DNA of 64,000 nt. Origin: Panonychus citri. Its lineage: Eukaryota > Arthropoda > Arachnida > Trombidiformes > Tetranychidae. The notes under the pieces are model-generated. The model was not told the DNA's origin. It saw only the letters and a program-made list of their open reading frames with translations, and made no database searches. The DNA lies in contig NW_026515547.1 in assembly GCF_014898815.1 (NCBI RefSeq), positions 682,001 through 746,000 of the forward strand. The letters run 5' to 3'. Below, piece after piece: positions 50,143 through 60,815 of the stretch (position 1 is the first letter of the stretch; each line of letters begins with the position of its first letter). The position numbers and the translations under genes are program-made.

Positions 50143-53100
50143 TTATGCATAACAAACACATTTTTGACCAGCTTCATTATAAAACGATCCTGAACCAGAT
50201 GATGAACCTGATGAAGCACCTGAAGAAGCAGCAGCAGATGATGATCCTGAGCCAGTTCCTGATGATGATGATGAACCAGTGTTGTTAGGTGAACCAGTTG
50301 ATGATCCTGAACCAGATGATGAACCTGATGAGGCACCTGAAGAAGCAGCAGCAGCAGAACCTGATGAAGCACCTGAAGCACCAGCAGCAGATGATGATCC
50401 TGAGCCAGTTCCTGATGATGATGATGAACCAGTTGATGATCCTGAACCAGATGATGAACCTGATGAGGCACCTGAAGAAGCAGCAGCAGCAGAACCTGAT
50501 GAAGCACCTGAAGCACCAGCAGCAGATGATGATCCTGAGCCAGTTCCTGATGATGATGATGAACCAGTGTTGTTAGGTGAACCAGTTGATGATCCTGAAC
50601 CAGATGATGAACCTGTGAGGGCACCTGAAGAAGCAGCAGCAGCGAGACCTGATGAAGCACCTGAGCACCAGCAGCAGATGATGATCCTGGAGCCAGTTCC
50701 TGATGATGATGATGAACCAGTGTTGTTAGGTGAACCAGTTGATGATCCTGAACAGATGATGAACCTGATGGGCACCTGAAGAGCAGCAGCAGGAACCTGA
50801 TGAAGCACCTGAAGCACCAGCAGATGATGATCCTGAGCCAGTTCCTGATGATGATGATGAACCAGTGTTGTTAGGTGAACCAGTTGATGATCCTGAACAG
50901 ATGATGATCCTGAACCGATGATGAACACAGTGAACTGAAAGCAGCAGCAGAACCTGATGAAGCACCTGAAGCACCAGCGAATGATGATCCTGAGCCAGTT
51001 CCTGATGATGATGAACCGGTGTTGGGTGAACCAGTTGATGATCCTGAACCAGATGATGAACCTGATGGGCACCTGAGAGAGCGGCAGCAGAACCTGATGA
51101 AGCACCTGAAGCACCAGCAGCAGATGATCCTGAGCCAGTTCCTGATGATGATGAACCAGTGTTGTTAGGTGAACAGTTGATGATCTGACCAGATGATGAA
51201 CCTGATGGGCACCTGAAGAGCAGCAGCAGCAGAACCTGATGAGCATCTGAAGCACCAGCAGCAGATGATCCTGAGCCAGTTCCTGATGATGATGATGAAC
51301 CAGTGTTGTTAGGTGAACCAGTTGATGATCCTGAACCAGATGATGAACCTGATGAGGCACCTGAAGAAGCAGCAGCAGCAGAACCTGATGAAGCACCTGA
51401 AGCACCAGCAGCAGATGATGATCCTGAGCCAGTTCCTGATGATGATGATGAACCAGTGTTGTTAGGTGAACCAGTTGATGATCCTGAACCAGATGATGAA
51501 CCTGATGAAGCACCTGAAGCACCAGCAGCAGATGATGATCCTGAGCCAGTTCCTGATGATGATGATGAACCAGTGTTGTTAGGTGAACCAGTTGATGATC
51601 CTGAACCAGATGATGAACCTGATGAGGCACCTGAAGCACCAGCAGCAGATGATGATCCTGAGCCAGTTCCTGATGATGATGATGAACCAGTGTTGTTAGG
51701 TGAACCAGTTGATGATCCTGAACCAGATGATGAACCTGATGAGGCACCTGAAGAAGCAGCAGCAGCAGAACCTGATGAAGCACCTGAAGCACCAGCAGCA
51801 GATGATGATCCTGAGCCAGTTCCTGATGATGATGATGAATGAACCAGTTGATGATCCTGAACCAGATGATGAACCTGATGAGGCACCTGAAGAAGCAGCA
51901 GCAGCAGAACCTGATGAAGCACCTAAAGCACCAGCAGCAGATGATGATCCTGAGCCAGATGATGAACCTGATGAGGCACCTGAAGAAGCAGCAGCAGCAG
52001 AACCTGATGAAGCACCTGAAGCACCAGCAGCAGATGATGATCCTGAGCCAGATGATGAACCTGATGAGGCACCTGAAGAAGCAGCAGCAGCAGAACCTGA
52101 TGAAGCACCTGAAGCACCAGCAGCAGATGATGATCCTGAGCCAGTTCCTGATGATGATGATGAACCAGTGTTGTTAGGTGAACCAGTTGATGATCCTGAA
52201 CCAGATGATGAACCTGATGAGGCACCTGAAGAAGCAGCAGCAGCAGAACCTGATGAAGCACCTGAAGCACCAGCAGCAGATGATGATCCTGAGCCAGTTC
52301 CTGATGATGATGATGGTGTTGTTAGGTGAACCAGTTGATGATCCTGAACCAGATGATGAACCTGATGAGGCACCTGGAAGGCAGCAGCAGAACCTGATGA
52401 AGCACCTGAAGCACCAGCAGCAGATGATGATCCTGAGCCAGTTCCTGATGATGATGAACCAGTGTTGTTAGGTGAACCAGTTGATGATCCTGAACCAGAT
52501 GATGAACCTGATGAGGCACCTGAAGAAGCAGCAGCAGCAGAACCTGATGAAGCACCTGAAGCACCAGCAGCAGATGATGATCCTGAGCCAGTTCCTGATG
52601 ATGATGATGAACCAGTGTTGTTAGGTGAACCAGTTGATGATCCTGAACCAGATGATGAACCTGATGAGGCACCTGAAGAAGCAGCAGCAGCAGAACCTGA
52701 TGAAGCACCTGAAGAAGCAGCAGCAGATGATGATCCTGAGCCAGTTCCTGATGATGATGATGAACCAGTTGATGATCCTGAACCAGATGATGAACCTGAT
52801 GAGGCACCTGAAGAAGCAGCAGCAGCAGAACCTGATGAAGCACCTGAAGCACCAGCAGCAGATGATGATCCTGAGCCAGTTCCTGATGATGATGATGAAC
52901 CAGTTGATGATCCTGAACCAGATGATGAACCTGATGAGGCACCTGAAGAAGCAGCAGCAGCAGAACCTGATGAAGCACCTGAAGCACCAGCAGATGATGA
53001 TCCTGAGCCAGTTCCTGATGATGATGATGAACCAGTGTTGTTAGGTGAACCAGTTGATGATCCTGAACCAGATGATGAACCTGATGAGGCACCTGAAGAA

Positions 53101-56000
53101 GCAGCAGCAGCAGAACCTGATGAAGCACCTGAAGCACCAGCAGCAGATGATGATCCTGAGCCAGTTCCTGATGATGATGATGAACCAGTGTTGTTAGGTG
53201 AACCAGTTGATGATCCTGAACCAGATGATGAACCTGATGAGGCACCTGAAGAAGCAGCAGCAGCAGAACCTGATGAAGCACCTGAAGCACCAGCAGCAGA
53301 TGATCCTGAGCCAGTTCCTGATGATGATGATGAACCAGTGTTGTTAGGTGAACCAGTTGATCCTGAACCAGATGATGAACCTGATGAGGCACCTGAAGAA
53401 GCAGCAGCAGAACCTGATGAAGCACCTGAAGAAGCAGCAGCAGATGATGATCCTGAGCCAGTTCCTGATGATGATGATGAACCAGTGTTGTTAGGTGAAC
53501 CAGTTGATGATCCTGAACCAGATGATGAACCTGATGAAGCACCTGAAGCACCAGCAGCAGATGATGATCCTGAGCCAGTTCCTGATGATGATGATGAACC
53601 AGTGTTGTTAGGTGAACCAGTTGATGATCCTGAACCAGATGATGAACCTGATGAGGCACCTGAAGAAGCAGCAGCAGCAGAACCTGATGAAGCACCTGAA
53701 GCACCAGCAGCAGATGATGATCCTGAGCCAGTTCCTGATGATGATGATGAACCAGTGTTGTTAGGTGAACCAGTTGATGATTTTGAACCAGATGATGATC
53801 CTGAACCAGATGATGAACCTGATGCGGCACCTGAAGAAGTAGCAGCAGCAGAACCTGATGAAGCACCTGAAGCACCAGCAGCAGATGATGATCCTGAGCC
53901 AGTTCCTGATGATGATGATGAACCAGTTGATGATCCTGAACCAGATGATGATCCTGAACCAGATGATGAACCTGATGCGGCACCTGAAGAAGCAGCAGCA
54001 GCAGAACCTGATGAAGCACCTGAAGCACCAGCAGCAGATGATGATCCTGAGCCAGTTCCTGATGATGATGATGAACCAGTGTTGTTAGGTGAACCAGTTG
54101 ATGATCCTGAACCAGATGATGATCCTGAACCAGATGATGAACCTGATGAGGCACCTGAAGAAGCAGCAGCAGCAGAACCTGATGAAGCACCTGAAGCACC
54201 AGCAGCAGATGATGATCCTGAGCCAGTTCCTGATGATGATGATGAACCAGTGTTGTTAGGTGAACCAGTTGATGATCCTGAACCAGATGATGAACCTGAT
54301 GAGGCACCTGAAGAAGCAGCAGCAGCAGAACCTGATGAAGCACCTGAAGCACCAGCAGCAGATGATGATCCTGAGCCAGTTCCTGATGATGATGATGAAC
54401 CAGTGTTGTTAGGTGAACCAGTTGATGATCCTGAACCAGATGATGAACCTGATGAGGCACCTGAAGAAGCAGCAGCAGAACCTGATGAAGCACCTGAAGC
54501 ACCAGCAGCAGATGATGATCCTGAGCCAGTTCCTGATGATGATGATGAACCAGTGTTGTTAGGTGAACCAGTTGATGATCCTGAACCAGATGATGAACCT
54601 GATGAGGCACCTGGAAGAGCAGCAGCAGAACCTGATGAAGCACCTGAAGCACCAGCAGCAGATGATGATCCTGAGCCAGTTCCTGATGATGATGATGAAC
54701 CAGTGTTGTTAGGTGAACCAGTTGATGATCCTGAACCAAATGATGATCCTGAACCAGATGATGAACCTGATGAGGCACCTGAAGAAGAAGCAGCAGCAGA
54801 ACCTGATGAAGCACCTGAAGCACCAGCAGCAGATGATGATCCTGAGCCAGTTCCTGATGATGATGATGAACCAGTGTTGTTAGGTGAACCAGTTGATGAT
54901 CCTGAACCAGATGATGAACCTGATGAGGCACCTGAAGAAGCAGCAGCAGAACCTGATGAAGCACCTGAAGCACCAGCAGCAGATGATGATCCTGAGCCAG
55001 TTCCTGATGATGATGATGAACCAGTGTTGTTAGGTGAACCAGTTGATGATCCTGAACCAGATGATGAACCTGATGAGGCACCTGAAGAAGCAGCAGCAGC
55101 AGAACCTGATGAAGCACCTGAAGCACCAGCAGCAGATGATGATCCTGAGCCAGTTCCTGATGATGATGATGAACCAGTGTTGTTAGGTGAACCAGTTGAT
55201 GATCCTGAACCAGATGATGATCCTGATGAGGCACCTAAAGAAGCAGCAGCAGCAGAACCTGATGAAGCACCTGAAGCACCAGCAGCAGATGATGATCCTG
55301 AGCCAGTTCCTGATGATGATGATGAACCAGTGTTGTTAGGTGAACCAGTTGATGATCCTGAACCAGATGATGAACCTGATGAGGCACCTGAAGAAGCAGC
55401 AGCAGCAGAACCTGATGAAGCACCTGAAGCACCAGCAGCAGATGATGATCCTGAGCCAGTTCCTGATGATGATGATGAACCAGTGTTGTTAGGTGAACCA
55501 GTTGATGATCCTGAACCAGATGATGATCCTGATGAGTCACTTGCATTAGAGAATGATGTTGAACCAGTTGTTGACGATTCTGCTTGTGATGAAGAGTCAG
55601 AGTTGCTGGTTGAACCTGTTCCTGAGCTGGAAGATGATCTCGATGAGGCCGCAGCAGAATCTGACCTAGTTGGAGATGGTCCTAAGTCCGATGAATCTTT
55701 GTCGTCATCTGTATCATCATACTCATCCATAGGGTTGCCATCGCTTTCCGTGTTTGAATCTTCACTGTCAGATGCAGAAGCGGTATTGCTTTTGTTCCCA
55801 GTATTTGCAGCAGACTCAGCTTCAGATTTTGACTCTGATGATGGGGTAGCTGCAGGCTTTCTAGAAAACATTTTCATAGGGTTTGTCAGTTTCATGTTTA
55901 TTTTGACTGGTGACATTCCCATTGGGAAAGTAGCATCAGTTTGATCTATTGCAGTGAATGCAACGACCGTTAAGGTGAAAAAAATAAGAAGATTATTCAT
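50143..56000 (-). CDS. Silk fibroin-like secreted repeat protein (Ser/Gly/Ala-rich)
   Basis: The start at 56000 opens with a signal peptide (MNNLLIFFTLTVVAF, cleavage near DQTDA) and a unique acidic/Ser-rich N-terminal domain of about 150 residues. Then come about 35 copies of a 51-residue repeat made of SSSSSGTGSGSSS, AAGASGASSGSAAAA, SSGASSGSSSGSG and SSTGSPNNTG blocks. The frame is open to about 51837, where four extra bases break it; many one-base losses follow at 50600-51300. The frame is then open again to a short non-repeat C-terminus, FYNEAGQKCVCYA, with two cysteines and a stop at 50143. If joined it would be about 1950 aa. Spider-mite fibroins are known to be unusually Ser-rich, which fits; an adhesive or cuticular secreted protein is possible. 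Whether the breaks are real cannot be judged from this sequence. Confidence 0.65.
50190..55530. repeat. 153-bp tandem repeat array (about 35 units)
   Basis: The landmark GTGTTGTTAGG recurs every 153 bases in the regular part (for example 53035 and 53188). Units vary by loss of whole blocks: some lack the SPNNTG or AAAASSGASSG segment, others carry an extra SGSGS block. Units are almost identical to each other, pointing to ongoing unequal exchange. Because 153 is a multiple of three and the unit has no stop in several frames, long spurious open frames appear on both strands. Confidence 0.95.
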
Positions 56001-56070
56001 TTTGTCTTTTCACAAACTTGTTGAAAGAATAAGATGAACTTGTTTGATAAAATGTAACTTTAACTTCGCG

Positions 56071-56078
56071 TTTTTATA
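56071..56078 (-). promoter_or_regulatory. TATA box of the silk-like gene
   Basis: TATAAAAA on the minus strand in a GC-flanked context (CGTATAAAAACGCG), 78 bases upstream of the start codon. A 5' UTR of about 45-50 bases would result, typical of highly expressed secretory genes. Confidence 0.65.
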
Positions 56079-56696
56079 CGATTTTCAGTGGTGTCTGATC
56101 AAACAAATATGAACTTTATTCTCTGCGTAAAATTTACAAGATACAAGGTTTATTTTTTGCTTATTCATCTTCACATTAGAATTTTGCGAGTTTTTCGACT
56201 GATAAATATTGTTTCAGTACACTAATACTCTAAAATGAAAAGGGAAATTTTATACCTTTACGTGATTAAATAAAGTTTAACCTTTCTTTCTACAATTCAA
56301 GTGTAAACTTGTTGGAGCTAAATTTAATTTATATCAAACATGCAAATCAGCTGAATAACCAAAAAATTCAATTACAATTTTCCATAATCAACTATTAAAG
56401 TTAAAACCAATTAAAACCAACATTTCTTGGATACAATTAAATTGTCATCTCCGCATCACAATCCAGGGTAAGATAATTTTCCGTTTTAACTACAACACCC
56501 TGAAAATATATCCAATAATCTTCAAGTGAATTACTCTTGAAACCCTATCTATTGACTATGGATTGACCTTAGGTCCTGTACCTATTTCAAATCCACCTCG
56601 TTCGCTGCAACATTGATATGATGAAAAGGAGATGAAGGAGATGAAGCACTTCAACATGATGTATCTTTTAAAGGAGACAATCTTGCAACATCGTTT

Positions 56697-56704
56697 TATA
56701 AGTA
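56697..56704 (+). promoter_or_regulatory. TATA box candidate of P450 copy E
   Basis: TATAAGTA lies about 80 bases upstream of the start codon at 56778, the same spacing as for copy D and the silk-like gene. Confidence 0.45.
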
Positions 56705-56777
56705 ATCAGACCATGATCAGAGCTTAGATAATTGTTCAAGTTTCTCGTTCACAAAAGTTATCAGTAATTCTCCAATA

Positions 56778-58494
56778 ATGATCGGAACAACGCAGTTAAA
56801 ATCTAATCATTTGATTCTATTGTGTATCATAATTTTCATCGCTTTTCTAATTTTGTAAGTTTAAAGTTTAAATTCAAGATTCTAGCCTATTAATCGCAAA
56901 TTATCTTTCAATTTAATTAAGTCTCGTGAAAAGAAAACACTCATTCTGGAAATGTCAAGGTGTCAAAGGTCCTAAGCCAACCTTTTTCATTGGAAATACT
57001 CTCGAAAACCTTGTATCCCATTTAGCTAAATTACACGATAATTATTACAGAAAATATGGAAAAATTTATGGGTAAGTTAGAAGTTTTGTTTATATTGTAT
57101 TTTGGATGTATCCTTTTCACCAACACATTAATGTTTGTTCAGGTTGAATTTCTGGTAATTAGATTTTCAATGTTATCGTATGTTGGCTGTTATCTCAAAA
57201 AATCAACTTTTTTCCCATCTAATTCAGTACATTCGATGGACTAAAACCCCATTTGAACATTGGCGACACGGAATTGATTCGAGATATTTGCATAAAGGAT
57301 TTCAGTGTATTCCCTGCTAGTTTTCATGCTATTTATCTAAGTCCAGTTGAAGAAAATTTCTTAACAAAACTTTATGGTCCCAAATGGAAACGAATGCGAT
57401 CATTGTTATCGCCAACATTTACTTCGGGAAAGATGAAGAAAATGTTCACCCTCATCAAAGGTTGTACTCAAGATGCGCTTAAAGCGCTGGAAAAATTATC
57501 CAAGACTCAAAGTAGTTCCTTTGATCCAAGAAAGTTCTGGGGACGTTATAACATGGATGTAATCGCTAAATGCTGTTTCGCCGCTAATCTTGATGTCTAC
57601 AGTGATGAAGAAAGCATTTTACAGCAAAATTTTACCAAAGTAGTTACTGGTGACCCAATAAGATTCTTATTCATTTTCAGTGTACCCGAATGGTTAACAA
57701 AAGCTCTAAAAATTTCAGGATTTCCAGTCAAAAATATTGAGTACCTGAGAGATTTGACTTTAGCTTTAATCGAAAAACGGAAAAATAGAAAAGACAAAGT
57801 CGAGGATCTCCTGCAGATCTTAATTGATTCGGAATCACCAGAAGTAGATGATGACAGTAAAGATGCTACAAAGGTTAAATTGACTTCAGAAGAAATTGTT
57901 TCAGCTTCAGTCGTCTTCCTTATTGCAGGATTCGAGACTACTTCGACTCTATTAACTTGGGCTTGTTATCGACTCGCACTCAATCAAAATGTCCAAGAAA
58001 AGCTCTTCGAAGAAGTCAGTGCAGCCGATGTTCAAAATTATGATGTTCTTAGTGGTCTCACTTATCTCGATGCTGTTATTAATGAAACTCTAAGAATTGA
58101 TCCTCCTGTTGTTGTTTTCCAAAGAACTGCTCATGAAGATTACACGTTACCAGGAACTAATATTTCCATTCCAAAAAATACTCGAATTACTATTCCTATT
58201 CACGCGATTCATCATGATCCTGATAATTATAATGACCCCGAAGAGTATAAACCAGAAAGGTTCATCTATCAATCACCAAAACCGTTTACATTCTTACCAT
58301 TTGGAGCTGGACCTCGAATTTGTATCGGAATGAGATTCGCTCTCATGAACGCTAAACTTGTCTTAGCAACTCTTGTCAGAAATTATAAAATTCTACCAAC
58401 TCACGAAACATCAAAAGACTTAAAATTCGAAAAAGGGACTATCCTATTAAGTCCCCATAATTTGAAAATGAGAATCCAACCCAGATCCGGTTGA
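56778..58494 (+). CDS. Cytochrome P450, CYP3 clan (copy E, intact)
   Basis: Exons 56778-56854 (MIGTTQLKSNHLILL anchor), 56922-57071 and 57228-58494, giving 497 aa. Landmarks: WKRMRSLLSPTFTSGK, AGFETT, ETLR, PERF and FGAGPRICIG. It is on the plus strand, opposite to copies A-D, and is the source of the partial copy at 48275. The DXO-like gene lies 110 bases past its stop in convergent orientation. Confidence 0.93.
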
Positions 58495-58603
58495 ATAAAA
58501 CTTCGATAACTTCAGGTTGTTAAAAAGATATCTTGTAAAATAGATAAATAAAAACGGATATAAAACTTCAAAAGGTAAGAATATCATATCGTTTATTGAT
58601 TAA

Positions 58604-59999
58604 TTAGTCATATGGCTCTTCATCATTGATAAACCAAGAGGGTAAATAATTTTCTACTGGTTCATTCATCTTTTGGCAAACAATTGCTTTACCAGGAACA
58701 CAATAGAATCGATATGGTGTCAATTCATCAGTTACCATTGATTTTATGAATGAAAGAAACATGTCCAAGAAAGTGACACAAGTTCGTGGTGACCAAATAT
58801 TTCTTTCATCAGGTAAACTGTTAACCTGCAATTTTGAGATTTTTCTTATGTAAAAATTGTCATCTTTATCTCCACAGACAATCTGATTAATATTGCCAAG
58901 CATGGATTCGATCCACCAAGGTATAACTTTTTTTCTCCAGAAAAAGGTTTTAGCTTGATGAGCAGTATAGTAATTCGCGGATCGAGTTTTAATCTGGGCG
59001 AATTCCATTTTGTCAACTGGTTTATCCAACTGATCTTTATTCAGGGCACAATCGACTCGATTACAATATAGAATTGTATGTTTATTAAGTTTGACTTTGG
59101 AAACAATGTAGAAAGAATCACGATTTCCTTCGTCGTGAGTTGGCCTGTGAACTCCATCGTACCTGCGGGTGATAATTTCTTCAAATTTGTATCCTGCATA
59201 CGAAGCAGCCTTTTGACGATTGGTTTGTCCATCAGTGGATGCTTGTCTCGAAGGTGTATCAATTTCGTCTAATATAATCGATTCACGAACTTTGATCGCT
59301 ATACAAATCCAATCTTGTCGATTGTTGTAAGGTGCATTCATGACAGATCGCAACATTCGAGTATAACAAATGAAATCAATGCTAACTTCTTCTACTTTGC
59401 CTTCATCGTCTTCTTCGTTGTCTTCTTGGTGGGTACACTCGTAGAAATTGTCATTAAACCATCTCAAGATGTGCATCTCACCAGGAGGAACACGACCCCA
59501 GGTCTTTTCGGGATGGAAACCGACAAGAAGATCCATGTTTATCTTCTTTTTATGGAAGTAATGCAAGTAACGCGATGCTGATTTATCGGGATGATATGAC
59601 TGTGTCTTTCCATCAGCCGCAATTTGACAGGAAAAGTAGCCCAATCTCTTTGGATTACCAAGATCAGTATCTGCGGAAAACGTCCAGTCCAAGTTACAAT
59701 CTTTGAAATTCAACACATCGATTATTGGCTCTTTAGGAAATGGAAGCCTAAATGAAGAAAAATTCGTAACTATTCCGTTTTCTGGACAGTTTCATTTTCA
59801 TTCTCTTCTTTTAACTCATCTGATGAATGAACGTCAGATGAAGGCAAGGGTGTTGGCAATGATTTATTTTTAGAGGAAGATATTGAAGAGGAGTCAATTA
59901 ACTGATCACTAGTATCACAATTTGTTGAAGAGAAAGTTTACCGAGAGAGTCAAGTAGATTCGATGAGATTTGATTATCGGAATTAACATTTTTGGACAT
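58604..59999 (-). CDS. DXO/Rai1-family protein with altered active site
   Basis: DXO/Rai1 enzymes remove incomplete or NAD caps from RNA. The open part 59746-58604 shows the fold's motifs: RLGYFSCQ and ASRYLHYF near the start, GYKFEEII, VDCA, IKT and the WW pair before IESMLG. Compared with mammalian DXO, the GE of GEVD reads NR, the first acid of ExK is Gln (AQIKT), and the conserved Gln after WW is Glu, so two metal-binding acids are gone. It may be a catalytically dead RNA binder, like Drosophila Cutoff. An intronless 465-aa form starting at 59999 (MSKNVNSDNQ) appears if one base is added at each of two short runs (AAA at 59937-59939 and CC near 59795); otherwise the 5' exon is unresolved. 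Confidence 0.75.
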
Positions 60000-60815
60000 G
60001 GATAAGAATGTAGATCAACTAATCTGTTGATTAATTAACTGTTAATCTTACAAAAAAAAAGTTGACAAAACATTGAAACTATTGACGCTCAACACAAATG
60101 AAAAGCAAAATCAATTAGAGGAAAATTAAGTTTTCAAAACTTATCATATCCCCATAGGGATAATCTTATGATGACAGGATGATCAGCATGTGATTTATTA
60201 ATTAAAGGATTATTTAGTAATTGATTAAAGTTGTTAATGATTAAATATAATAGGGATTTGAAAACGTTTTCTCAGAAAACTTTGGGTTTACTCTAAAAAG
60301 CAAAAACATCATTATTTCAAAGAGACACCAATTTTGACTGTCGGTTAACTTGGAGAGAAAATTTTTCTTTATTATTAATAATCAGTAATTAAAAGTTAAT
60401 TACAATTGAAAACAGATCAAGATTAGGTAATGAAATGCTAATCAACCACATGGTTAACCAGAAAAAAGCGAACGAAGGATCTGCCATCTCTTGGTAGAAT
60501 TACGAGTTTTTATTCGTAAACTGAGCGATGTTCAGTGCCCACCAAGGGTCTTCAGGACTACTCTCTGAAGTTAATGAATAAAACATTAGCCATTTAGGCG
60601 TGTGTGGTCATTCTTTTCTTCTAGTAAATCCAATTAACATTAAGAAACTAATAAAACAATGATCTTAATCAATTTCCTGTTTCTTTTAATAGTTTTCAAA
60701 GCAAATGTTCATCATGCTAGATACTTATTAGTCCAAATTAAAAATTAATCGTTAAAATTTTACAAAATTTGATGGCCCACATTAGACTGAGAATTTATCT
60801 TGATTGTTCTCATAA
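60000..60815. other. Intergenic: DXO-like promoter and SLC22 3' end
   Basis: Both genes run on the minus strand. AT-rich, with a 12-of-14 match to the CTCF core at 60481-60494 (minus) and no gene. Confidence 0.55.

Larger units (their letters stand above)
56001..56777. promoter_or_regulatory. Divergent promoter between the silk-like gene and P450 copy E
   Basis: A 777-bp head-to-head region. The silk side has TATAAAAA at 56071-56078 (minus) and the P450 side TATAAGTA at 56697-56704 (plus). No gene recognised between them. Confidence 0.6.

Noticed and set aside
52322..55234. Long His/Leu/Gln-rich frame on the minus strand
   Set aside because: A frame-shifted reading of the same silk array with no plausible start or termini.
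52462..55944. Long acidic Pro/Asp/Glu open frame on the plus strand
   Set aside because: It is the antisense of the silk repeat; it stays open because the 153-bp unit lacks stops, and it has no signal or unique domain of its own.
60481..60494. CTCF-like site, 12 of 14 positions (minus strand)
   Set aside because: Two core mismatches; mentioned with the intergenic region but not called.
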